A DNA stretch of 10,967 nt from Bacteroidales bacterium UBA1256 (GTDB lineage: Bacteria; Bacteroidota; Bacteroidia; Bacteroidales; Paludibacteraceae). Position 1 is the stretch's first letter. Each line of letters starts with the position of its first letter. The notes under the pieces are model-generated. The model saw only the letters and a program-made list of their open reading frames with translations. It had not been told where the DNA came from and ran no database searches. A program made the position numbers and the translations under genes. Below are positions 1 to 6,396 of the stretch, piece after piece. Location of the stretch: assembly GCA_002308195.1 (NCBI GenBank), contig DBVU01000026.1:7527-18493 (forward strand), read 5' to 3'.

Positions 1-149
1 TCACCCACCGATGCCGCATGAAACCATACCGCACCGCGATAAGCCTCCAGACTGACCGATTTCTGTGCTTTCTGTCCCTTGACCAACGCGCGGGCTTTCT
101 TATGCCCAAACAACGCAGCAAGTCGTATCAAAAAAAAGTATATAAACAT
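1..149 (-). CDS. waaA: 3-deoxy-D-manno-octulosonic acid (Kdo) transferase, N-terminal fragment
   Basis: Reading the minus strand from an ATG at 149 gives 49 codons that run off the left edge of the window. The product starts with a short hydrophobic segment (MFIYFFLIRLAALFG), followed by a basic stretch (GHKKARALVKGQK) and then AVWFHAASVG. The last motif is the hallmark of the N-terminal lobe of the WaaA/KdtA glycosyltransferase, where WFHAASxGE lies at the start of the donor/acceptor fold. WaaA transfers Kdo from CMP-Kdo to lipid IVA at the inner face of the cytoplasmic membrane, an early step of LPS core synthesis. The gene begins 17 nt after the stop of the upstream BspA-like gene, with no terminator or promoter seen in between, so it is probably read from the same transcript. 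The start is the first ATG after that stop, and the hydrophobic N-terminus fits the family, though it may be a few residues shorter than usual. Only about a tenth of the protein is present. Confidence 0.87.
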   Translation of the reverse strand, partial: MFIYFFLIRLAALFGHKKARALVKGQKAQKSVSLEAYRGAVWFHAASVG

Positions 150-166
150 TGTTTGTTATGTATTTT

Positions 167-673
167 CTATTTTGTTTCCGTTCCTAAAACGGTATATATC
201 TTCTCTCCTCGACGGATATACAAATGTCCGTCACGGAGTATCTTTCTGCTCCCCACTTTCGATTTTCCACTCTCCACATCCTCTATTCCTTCAGTCTTGT
301 CTCTCTCCAGATAAGTCGCGGTATAGATAGCGTCGTCCGTGGCAATAACTACTTTCGGCGTCCAGCCGCAAAAAACGTACTTATACTGTTCGTCCGTTTC
401 CCGTTGCGGCATCGCTCCATTATAGCTTGGTAACGTCTCTCGGTCCACCATCGACGATTGCAATAGTTCGCCATCCCAGTTGACAAAATCGATAACGTAT
501 TGCTCACACCGGACATACCCGATGCGCTCGGCATAATCCGGCAGAGCCGACTGATAATATGCTTTCTTGCCGCACGGCACATAGATGGTGTCAATCACAT
601 TCGCGTACGCATGCCACGGCTCTTCGCCCACAGCATATTCCGCCAATTCACCATCTCCGCTGAGGGTCAGTAC
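167..673 (-). repeat. 507-nt direct repeat, copy 1 (3' end of 979-aa gene)
   Basis: This stretch encodes the last 168 residues of the 979-aa protein. It aligns without gaps to the last 168 residues of the neighbouring 434-aa protein, with about 31 residue differences by eye. DNA identity is also high, for example around 446-590 against 3399-3545. The two copies are direct repeats about 2.9 kb apart. Confidence 0.9.
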
Positions 674-3106
674 GCCGTCACAAACATTCAATTCCCAATT
701 CACTCCTTCGCCACACGTACCGGAAACGGCAAAAGGAATATCTTCTACGATGGTATAGTTATTCCACCCATCCGCGTATCGATAGATTTCTGCCAAACCG
801 CATGGTATATGAAGGTTGATTCCTGACTTATTAGTGAAATTATTCGGCCAAACAGGAATATCGCCTTCCCAACGCACAAATATATCTGCTAAATCTTCAC
901 AAGATTCAAAAAGACGCGAACCTATGTTGGTTAGCGAAACCGGCAACGAAGCAGATTGCAAAGACGCACACCCTCCAAAAGAGAAATTGCCTGTGGATGT
1001 TACTCCCTCAGGAATCGTCACAGATGACAAACCACTGCAATGAGCGAAAGCACAGTTTCCGATAGATGTCACTTCTCCAAAGGAAGATATAGAGTTTATG
1101 CTCGTACAGCCATAAAACGCGTACGGCTTTATTTCGCTGATTCCCTGCGGGATAGATAGTTCTGTCAGCAATGTGCCCTTGAGATAAATATTTCCGTCCC
1201 CTTTGTTTGCCGCATTTCCATTCTTGTAGAATGGATAGCTATAAGAATCACCATAACTTATTCCGCACCAAGCCGCTAGGTCGGCGATGTGCACCGATTC
1301 CATTTTACGGCATGCATAAAAAGCGTTTGTACCGATGGATGTAACACCCTTGCCTATTGTGACGGAAGTCAATTTTGTGCATTGACTAAATGCACTATTC
1401 CCTATATTTGTTATTCCATTGCCAATAATAGCTGTTTTAATCGCGCCGCGGACGGCACTCCACGCCTGTTTATTTGTCATGGCACCCGTGCCGCTCACAG
1501 TCAGCACACTGTCGCAACTGAGCGTCCATGTTACATTCGCTTCTTGACCTTCGGCTCCACATTCACCATAAATAACTTCAGAAATCCCGCAATTTTTCCA
1601 GCCGTTTGCCGAATGGTAAATATCGTACGTGCCACATGGCACATGCAGATAACAAGGAGAGGCAGATACCAAATTATTCCAATTGGGGATCTGAGACGCG
1701 GAAGTCCATGCTACAGTTAGGTGATGTAGATTGTCACACAAGTTCCACACTCCTGGTCCCAAACTACTTACGCTCGAAGGAATGGAAACGGACCGCAAAC
1801 TACCGCAATTCATAAATGCCATTTGACCAATGGTCTGCAGTCCTGAGCCCAAAATCAGATATTGTAAACTGGGACATTTGTAGAAGGCTAATTCCACGAT
1901 CTCGGTAACCCCGTTGGGAATGACTACCGAATCCAACTTAGCACAATCGTAGAAGGCTTGCTTCTTAATCGTCTTAACACCGTTACCGATAGTGACAGAT
2001 GTCAAATTTTCGCACTGAGCGAAGGCTATTTTGCCTAGTGTTGTCACGTTCGGACCCATGGTCACCTTTTTTATCGAAGACCGATAGTCGTTCCATGGAA
2101 TATCTTCGTATCTACTCCAATCAGCCATCGCACCGGTACCGTAAACACTTAGGACTCCATCGCAGTCAAAGACCCATTTCACATCATCTCCACTGGCTCC
2201 GCAAGTACCGCTACGCACTCCGTCACCCGCTACGATCAACTGCGTTCCCCAGCCCTTGGCTCTGTACGCATCCGAGGTGCCACAAGGCACATGAATCTTC
2301 GCATTGGTAGTACCGGCTACTAAAGTATTATAATCGTCCCATTGGGGAATAGAAGTAGTCCATTGCACATAGAGATCCGTCAAACTGACACAATCCTCAA
2401 ACACCTCTCTTCCCCAACTTTTAACGGTGCTGGGAATAGTCATTGTCGTAAACGAACAGCCAAGAAATGCTTCTTGATTAAGTCTGGTTATATGGGTTGG
2501 AATAGTAAAATCCGTCATCGGACACCTAACGAAACATCCCACAGGAATAATGGTAATACCGGTTCCAAACGTGGCATTTTTTAAGTTAGAACAATCCTGA
2601 AATATATAAGACCCCAGATTGACTGCATTACTGGGTATAGAAATGGATGTCAAACTTGTGCACTCTCGAAAAGCATAATTCCCGATATTAGTAACGCTAC
2701 TGGGGATGGTGATGCTGGATAGAGACGAACATTTCGCAAAGCCATAGAACGAAATGAGCGTAAGGGTATTGGGCAAAGACACCGAAGTCAGGTTGTAGAG
2801 GTTATAGAACGCAAAATTGCCTAATTCCGTCACACCGCTATTGACTACAAGCGTTTTGATATACGACCTATGGATATCCCAGGGAGAAGGAGAGAGTGAA
2901 CTAGTGAAATAACTATAATCTTCCATCGCGCCTGTTCCATTAATCGTCAGCACACCGGTACTGGTATTTAGAGTATAGGTAACATTATCTCCATTCTCTC
3001 CGCAGTTTCCGGTATAAGTAGCAGCATTGACCGTACCGCCAAGCGCATACACGCCTAGCACCAACACGTATAATACTCTATATAAATACTTGCCGTTAAC
3101 AGTCAT
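167..3106 (-). CDS. BspA-like leucine-rich-repeat secreted surface protein (979 aa)
   Basis: A signal peptide spans about residues 1-28 (basic YLYR, hydrophobic VLYVLVLGVYALGG, probable cleavage after VNA) and has no lipobox cysteine. The mature protein is built of modules. Each opens with a cysteine-containing cap (GNCG/GTCG, then a VLT.xGTGAM-like core) at about residues 33, 299, 515 and 796. The first three continue into LRR_5/BspA-type repeats with the pattern IP.xVT.IG..AF..C..L. They close with a strand plus an IHVPCG/LHVPCG/LHIPCG element (about 271, 488, 766). The fourth module has no LRRs. It leads into an InlB-B/Flg_new-like domain (about 869-933, FVNWDGELLQ to GWTPKV..ATDDA.YTATY), then a hydrophilic linker and a short C-terminal motif (LYIRRGEKIYTVLG). 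That motif resembles type IX secretion-type C-terminal signals of Bacteroidales, so export to the outer surface is inferred. BspA homologues bind host proteins or other bacteria; the ligand here is unknown. It starts 6 nt after the 434-aa paralogue and is presumably cotranscribed. Confidence 0.9.
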   Translation of the reverse strand: MTVNGKYLYRVLYVLVLGVYALGGTVNAATYTGNCGENGDNVTYTLNTSTGVLTINGTGAMEDYSYFTSSLSPSPWDIHRSYIKTLVVNSGVTELGNFAFYNLYNLTSVSLPNTLTLISFYGFAKCSSLSSITIPSSVTNIGNYAFRECTSLTSISIPSNAVNLGSYIFQDCSNLKNATFGTGITIIPVGCFVRCPMTDFTIPTHITRLNQEAFLGCSFTTMTIPSTVKSWGREVFEDCVSLTDLYVQWTTSIPQWDDYNTLVAGTTNAKIHVPCGTSDAYRAKGWGTQLIVAGDGVRSGTCGASGDDVKWVFDCDGVLSVYGTGAMADWSRYEDIPWNDYRSSIKKVTMGPNVTTLGKIAFAQCENLTSVTIGNGVKTIKKQAFYDCAKLDSVVIPNGVTEIVELAFYKCPSLQYLILGSGLQTIGQMAFMNCGSLRSVSIPSSVSSLGPGVWNLCDNLHHLTVAWTSASQIPNWNNLVSASPCYLHVPCGTYDIYHSANGWKNCGISEVIYGECGAEGQEANVTWTLSCDSVLTVSGTGAMTNKQAWSAVRGAIKTAIIGNGITNIGNSAFSQCTKLTSVTIGKGVTSIGTNAFYACRKMESVHIADLAAWCGISYGDSYSYPFYKNGNAANKGDGNIYLKGTLLTELSIPQGISEIKPYAFYGCTSINSISSFGEVTSIGNCAFAHCSGLSSVTIPEGVTSTGNFSFGGCASLQSASLPVSLTNIGSRLFESCEDLADIFVRWEGDIPVWPNNFTNKSGINLHIPCGLAEIYRYADGWNNYTIVEDIPFAVSGTCGEGVNWELNVCDGVLTLSGDGELAEYAVGEEPWHAYANVIDTIYVPCGKKAYYQSALPDYAERIGYVRCEQYVIDFVNWDGELLQSSMVDRETLPSYNGAMPQRETDEQYKYVFCGWTPKVVIATDDAIYTATYLERDKTEGIEDVESGKSKVGSRKILRDGHLYIRRGEKIYTVLGTETK
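242..277 (-). repeat. GYNRRRR heptanucleotide tract in the 979-aa BspA-like gene
   Basis: On the coding strand there are five consecutive 7-nt units, four of which fit GYNRRRR (for example GTGGAGA and GCAGAAA; one unit begins with A). They encode VESGKSKVGSRK (residues 944-955), the hydrophilic linker between the InlB-B-like domain and the C-terminal motif. The position is exactly equivalent to the tract in the 434-aa paralogue, but the units have diverged. Confidence 0.65.
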
Positions 3107-3112
3107 AATGCT

Positions 3113-3619
3113 CTATTTCATTTCCGTCCCAAGAACGGTATATATTTTCTCTCCTCGACGGATATACAGCACACCTTCGCGAAGAATCTTCTGACTCTTG
3201 ACTCTTGACTCTCCGCTCTCAACATCTTCTATCGCCTCAAACTTGTCTCTCTGAAGATAAGTAGCCGTATAAGTAGCATCGTCTGTAGCCAATTCTACTT
3301 TCGGTGTCCAACCGATGAAAGTATATTTGTATAGTTCGTCGGTTTCTTTTTCCGGCATCGCACCATTGTAGCTGGGCAGCGTTTCTCTGTCCACCAGCGA
3401 CGATTGCAATAGTTCGCCATCCCAATTGACAAAGTCAATGATATATTGCTCGCACCAGTCATACCCGATACGCTCTGCATAGTCCGGCAGAGCCGACTGA
3501 TAATACGCCTTCTTGCCGCAGGGTACAATGATGGTGTCAATCAGGTCTGCATGTTCATGCCAAGGTTCTTCGCCCGACGCATATTCCGCCAATTCTCCTT
3601 CTCCGCTGATGGTCAGCGT
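3113..3619 (-). repeat. 507-nt direct repeat, copy 2 (3' end of 434-aa gene)
   Basis: This is the partner of the repeat at 167-673. It covers the LRR-less final cap, the InlB-B/Flg_new-like domain, the heptad-tract linker and the C-terminal motif. Recombination between the copies would delete most of the 979-aa gene or swap LRR bodies onto a constant tail. Confidence 0.9.
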
Positions 3620-4417
3620 ACTATCGCAGAGAATGTAGGTAAGGTTGTTGCCATTCGCGCCACAATTTCCGCTTGACATATATACAGGTTGAAGAGTGTA
3701 ATGCTTCCAGCCAAAAGTTTTTTCGTATAAATCTATTGCATTACACGGCACATGTAGGGTAATGTCGGTTTGAGGATTTTTGTTGGTAATATCTGCCCAA
3801 TTGGGTATATTCTCCGTCCATGAAACAAATATATCTGTCAAGGCATTGCAACCATAGAAGGCAGCCCAACCTACATCCGTTACCTTTTTCGGTATAGTTA
3901 TTGAGGCCAAACTGCTACATTTTTGGAATGTACAAGATTTAATCTCGGAGAGGTTGTTGCTCAGCGTTACCGAGGTTAACATACTACACCCATAAAAAGC
4001 ATATGCAGCGAGGTTTGTAACGCTAGGTATTGCCATCGATGTTAATTTTGAGCACGCTCGGAACGATGCACTTCCAATTTGGGTAACCGAATTCGGTATT
4101 GAGCAAGAACTCATATTAGAACAACCGTAGAAAGCACGGTTGCCAATAGACGTTACTTGGTCCCCGACTGCAACAGATGTGATAGATTCGCGATAACTAT
4201 ACCAGGGTACATCTTCCTTATTCTCCCAATCCGCCATTGCACCACTACCACTAATAGTCAATCTGCCTGTCGCGTCGTTAAGTGTCCAAGTCAAATTATT
4301 TCCATCTGCACCGCAGTTTCCGGTATAGGTAGCCGCGCTAACCGTACCGCCAAGCGCACACACGCCCAGTAGCAACACGCACATTAACCTATATAAATAC
4401 CCGTTTCTAGCGGCCAT
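3113..4417 (-). CDS. BspA-like leucine-rich-repeat secreted surface protein (434 aa)
   Basis: This is the first gene of the minus-strand operon and a shorter paralogue of the next gene. The N-terminus (YLYRLMCVLLLGVCALGG, cleavage likely after VSA near residue 28) is almost the same signal peptide. Residues 31-245 form one complete BspA module: cap (GNCGADG, LTISGSGAMADW), about five LRR_5 repeats with AF.GCS..L spacing, and an LHVPC closing element near 221. A second cap (about 250-275) has no LRRs and runs into the InlB-B/Flg_new-like domain (about 325-387) and the C-terminal motif LYIRRGEKIYTVLG. The last 168 residues match the 979-aa protein at roughly 80% identity without gaps. The ATG at 4417 follows a good Bacteroidetes promoter by 26 nt, with no Shine-Dalgarno sequence. 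Surface display through a type IX-like route is inferred from the C-terminus. The family is certain, but the ligand is not known. Confidence 0.9.
   Translation of the reverse strand: MAARNGYLYRLMCVLLLGVCALGGTVSAATYTGNCGADGNNLTWTLNDATGRLTISGSGAMADWENKEDVPWYSYRESITSVAVGDQVTSIGNRAFYGCSNMSSCSIPNSVTQIGSASFRACSKLTSMAIPSVTNLAAYAFYGCSMLTSVTLSNNLSEIKSCTFQKCSSLASITIPKKVTDVGWAAFYGCNALTDIFVSWTENIPNWADITNKNPQTDITLHVPCNAIDLYEKTFGWKHYTLQPVYMSSGNCGANGNNLTYILCDSTLTISGEGELAEYASGEEPWHEHADLIDTIIVPCGKKAYYQSALPDYAERIGYDWCEQYIIDFVNWDGELLQSSLVDRETLPSYNGAMPEKETDELYKYTFIGWTPKVELATDDATYTATYLQRDKFEAIEDVESGESRVKSQKILREGVLYIRRGEKIYTVLGTEMK
3188..3223 (-). repeat. GYNRRRR heptanucleotide tract in the 434-aa BspA-like gene
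   Basis: On the coding strand there are five consecutive units, all fitting GYNRRRR, including two identical GTCAAGA units. On the plus strand this contains three perfect copies of TGACTCT (3192-3212). It encodes VESGESRVKSQK (residues 399-410) immediately before the C-terminal motif. This is the cleanest of the four tracts in the window. Confidence 0.75.
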
Positions 4418-4420
4418 ACT

Positions 4421-4444
4421 GCACCAAATTTATAATTTGGGTGC
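4421..4444 (-). promoter_or_regulatory. Inverted repeat between -7 box and ATG of the BspA-like operon
   Basis: The core is a perfect 7-bp inverted repeat (CCAAATT / AATTTGG, 3-nt spacer) at 4424-4440. It extends to GCAC/GTGC on both sides with a single unpaired C. It begins at the last base of the -7 box and ends 3 nt before the start codon, so it fills the whole leader. It could be an operator overlapping the transcription start, or a 5'-terminal mRNA hairpin next to the initiation site. Neither role is proven. Confidence 0.55.
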
Positions 4445-4475
4445 AAAGGTACAACTTTTTTTTGATATACGCAAG
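4444..4475 (-). promoter_or_regulatory. Bacteroidetes-type promoter of the BspA-like operon
   Basis: On the minus strand there is a CTTG (4472-4475, -33 region), a 20-nt spacer and TACCTTTG (4444-4451, -7 region, exact match to TAnnTTTG). The spacer contains an A8 tract flanked as TC-A8-GTTG. The -7 box ends 26 nt before the ATG at 4417. Transcription probably starts around 4437-4440, inside the palindrome. Confidence 0.8.
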
Positions 4476-4696
4476 AGTTTCTTTGAAAAAATCGTTTCTT
4501 TTTCATAAACTCGAGACTTTATTGCGGAGAAGCCAATTGACTTTTGGCTTCGAAAAGATGGAGAATGTCCAGTGAACATTCGAATAGAGTGGCAGGCGGG
4601 GAGCCTAAGCCGACCGAGAGTATATCGTGACAATCACGTATCCTACCTATACCTATAATATATAAAATATATTATCCAGTGATTTTGAATTTTTCA
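4476..4696. other. Intergenic block with several small inverted repeats, no gene recognised
   Basis: This lies between the two divergent promoters. Visible structures are an 8-bp stem GAAGCCAA/TTGGCTTC with a 7-nt loop (4529-4551), a 6-bp stem GAATGT/ACATTC (4563-4581), a 5-bp stem CGTGA/TCACG with a 3-nt loop (about 4626-4638), and an AT-only palindrome (4655-4675). The stretch 4520-4640 is visibly richer in G+C than the AT-rich flanks. I do not recognise a known RNA family (no RNase P, tmRNA or SRP core). The 67-codon minus-strand reading frame here runs through the promoter and is not credible. Confidence 0.5.
4655..4675. repeat. AT-only perfect palindrome upstream of the tsaD promoter
   Basis: Two perfect 9-bp arms, ATAATATAT and ATATATTAT, are separated by AAA. 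It ends 21 nt upstream of the -33 box of tsaD. It could be a protein site, an UP-like AT-rich element or chance in AT-rich DNA. A similar AT-only palindrome lies upstream of the uvrA promoter. Confidence 0.5.
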
Positions 4697-4728
4697 TTTG
4701 CACAATTCAAAAAAAAGCAGTAATTTTG
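4697..4728 (+). promoter_or_regulatory. Bacteroidetes-type promoter of tsaD
   Basis: TTTG at 4697-4700, a 20-nt spacer and TAATTTTG at 4721-4728 match both boxes of the Bacteroidetes consensus. The spacer holds TC-A8-G at the same offset as in the other two promoters of the window. Transcription should start a few bases after 4728, which rules out the TTG at 4726 as the start codon of tsaD because it lies inside the -7 box. Confidence 0.8.
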
Positions 4729-4737
4729 CGCTCGATT

Positions 4738-5784
4738 TTGGAAAAGAAAGTAGTCATATTAGCTATCGAATCCAGTTGCGATGACACGTCCGCAGCTGTC
4801 ATCATTGACGGCATTTTGCGTAGTAATGTAATCGCTTCGCAGAAGGTGCACGAAGAGTATGGAGGCGTAGTTCCCGAACTCGCCAGTCGTGCTCATCAGC
4901 AGAATATCGTCCCCGTAGTAGATACTGCCCTCAAACGTGCGGGCGTTGCGGCACAAGACCTCTCCGCTATCGCTTTCACACGCGGTCCCGGATTACTTGG
5001 CTCGTTGCTCGTTGGCACTTCGTTCGCCAAAGGCATGGCTCTCTCGCTCCGCATTCCGCTGATTGATGTCAACCATCTGCAAGGACACGTACTCGCACAT
5101 TTCGTAGAAGACGGAACAGGACTCAACCATCCGTCCCTGCCTTTCTTGTGTTTGCTTGTTTCCGGAGGAAACAGCCAGATAGTTTTAGTCAAGGCGTACA
5201 ATGATATGCAAATCATCGGTCAGACCATCGACGATGCGGCGGGCGAGGCGTTCGACAAGTGTGCCAAAGTGCTTGGATTGCCTTATCCCGGTGGCCCGTG
5301 GATTGACAAACTAGCCAAACTCGGCGACGCCGGCAAATATCCGTTCGCTAAACCTCAAATTGCGGGTTACGACTACTCGTTCTCCGGACTCAAGACATCG
5401 TTCCTCTACACCTTGCGTGATATGCTTCGCGAACGCAATCTCGAGACCATCGACCAACTGGCTGAACAAGTCCCAAATTTGCGAGAAGACATGTGCGCGT
5501 CGCTGCAAGCGACGATTATCGATATTCTGATGCGCAAGCTGAAGAAAGCTGCGCAGGATTTGGGTATTCGTCAAGTGGCGGTCGCAGGTGGAGTAAGTGC
5601 CAATAGCGCCTTGCGACAAGCTTTCGTCGATTATGGCAAACGCTACCACTGGAATGTGTTTATTCCGCCCTTCTCTTTCACCACAGACAATGCTGCTATG
5701 GTCTGCCAGGCGGGCTATTTCAAGTATCTGGATGGTGATTTCTGCGCAATTGATGAAGTGCCGTATGCCAAAACAACCATCTGA
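4738..5784 (+). CDS. tsaD: tRNA N6-adenosine threonylcarbamoyltransferase TsaD
   Basis: With TsaB and TsaE in the bacterial KEOPS-like complex, TsaD transfers the threonylcarbamoyl group from TC-AMP to A37 of tRNAs reading ANN codons (t6A), in the cytoplasm. The 348-aa product has the whole ASKHA-fold Kae1/YgjD signature. This includes ILAIESSCDDTS (7-18), YGGVVPELASRAH (41-53), FTRGPGLLGSLLVG (80-93), the metal-site histidines in NHLQGHVLAH (His113, His117), the phosphate loop LVSGGNSQ, the PGGP and YDYSFSGLKTS segments, VAGGVSAN, and FTTDNAAM with the metal ligand Asp317. Length is normal for the family. The start is unusual: no in-frame ATG or GTG lies near the N-terminus. The frame can begin only at TTG 4738 (or a rarer ATT at 4735), because TTG 4726 lies in the promoter. 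The mRNA would be leaderless or nearly so. The next gene follows after 3 nt. Confidence 0.95.
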   Translation: MEKKVVILAIESSCDDTSAAVIIDGILRSNVIASQKVHEEYGGVVPELASRAHQQNIVPVVDTALKRAGVAAQDLSAIAFTRGPGLLGSLLVGTSFAKGMALSLRIPLIDVNHLQGHVLAHFVEDGTGLNHPSLPFLCLLVSGGNSQIVLVKAYNDMQIIGQTIDDAAGEAFDKCAKVLGLPYPGGPWIDKLAKLGDAGKYPFAKPQIAGYDYSFSGLKTSFLYTLRDMLRERNLETIDQLAEQVPNLREDMCASLQATIIDILMRKLKKAAQDLGIRQVAVAGGVSANSALRQAFVDYGKRYHWNVFIPPFSFTTDNAAMVCQAGYFKYLDGDFCAIDEVPYAKTTI

Positions 5785-5787
5785 TTT

Positions 5788-6396
5788 ATGCAAAAAGGAG
5801 AACTGCGACATATACTGGCACCATACGCAGATGTTATCATTTTCATGATAACACTCCTGATTGTCAACTATGTATGGAAATACACGGTTATCGGCGATGA
5901 ATTTGGCGACCAAGTCACCTGGTTTGACTTAGACATAACCGCACCGTTCGAATGGATGTCTTGCCACGTAGCGGCCGTTGTTTACTGGCTCTTATCTCTT
6001 TGCCGCGACACAGTCCATTTGGTAGGAGAACACTCCATCCGATTCGATTCCGGTACTGGCACAACCATCATCTGGGGTTGTTCCGGACTCAAACAGATGT
6101 TTATCTGGCTGTGCCTTATGCTGACCGTTCGCAGCGGGGCCAAAGGATACAAAACATGGCTGCACAAACTCTGGTTTATTCCTTTCGGATGGTTGTGCTG
6201 CCATGCATTTAATATACTCCGTATATTCTTGATTGCCTTAGCCATAGAGCACCATCCGGATTGGTTCCATGTGCTCCACGACTACATTTTCAAGTATCTT
6301 TTCTATGGAATGATGTTCGCCCTCTGGGTTTGGTTTGTCGAATCCATTAGGGGCGTTGCTGAATCTTCTCCAGCAAGCGAAGAATCCAACGTTTAG
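5788..6396 (+). CDS. exosortase/archaeosortase family transmembrane protein
   Basis: The 202-aa product is an integral membrane protein with about five hydrophobic segments (roughly 12-30, 57-72, 94-115, 127-152, 166-186). It carries the three residues typical of the exosortase/archaeosortase superfamily, each in the expected context: Cys98 in IIWGCSGLKQ, Arg145 in HAFNILRIFLIA and His164 in FHVLHDYIFKY. Exosortases are thought to be membrane transpeptidases that cut a short C-terminal sorting signal (motif, TM helix, basic tail) from secreted proteins and pass them to a further carrier or surface glycan. The gene starts 3 nt after tsaD and is presumably cotranscribed. Its 3' end overlaps the convergent antiporter gene by 50 nt. 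The sequence does not tell me the Xrt subtype. No protein in this window ends in an exosortase-type signal, so its substrate must lie elsewhere. The acidic/serine tail (ESSPASEESNV) is encoded in the overlap. Confidence 0.83.
   Translation: MQKGELRHILAPYADVIIFMITLLIVNYVWKYTVIGDEFGDQVTWFDLDITAPFEWMSCHVAAVVYWLLSLCRDTVHLVGEHSIRFDSGTGTTIIWGCSGLKQMFIWLCLMLTVRSGAKGYKTWLHKLWFIPFGWLCCHAFNILRIFLIALAIEHHPDWFHVLHDYIFKYLFYGMMFALWVWFVESIRGVAESSPASEESNV

Noticed and set aside
125..145. Fourth TC-A8-G run, on the plus strand, as a possible promoter
   Set aside because: There is no TTTG at the -33 position and no TAnnTTTG after it. The run is explained by the Phe-Phe-Leu codons at the WaaA N-terminus on the minus strand.
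167..4417. Regularly spaced repeats as a possible CRISPR array
   Set aside because: The periodicity comes from roughly 23-residue leucine-rich repeats in coding sequence. The units are degenerate and there are no identical direct repeats with unique spacers.
4430..4633. 67-codon minus-strand frame upstream of the BspA-like operon
   Set aside because: It runs through the operon promoter, resembles nothing I recognise, and its final residues are just the translated A8/TACCTTTG promoter sequence.
5311..5913. 200-codon minus-strand frame opposite tsaD and the exosortase gene
   Set aside because: It is antisense to two clearly conserved coding sequences and has no recognisable motif, so it is a shadow frame.
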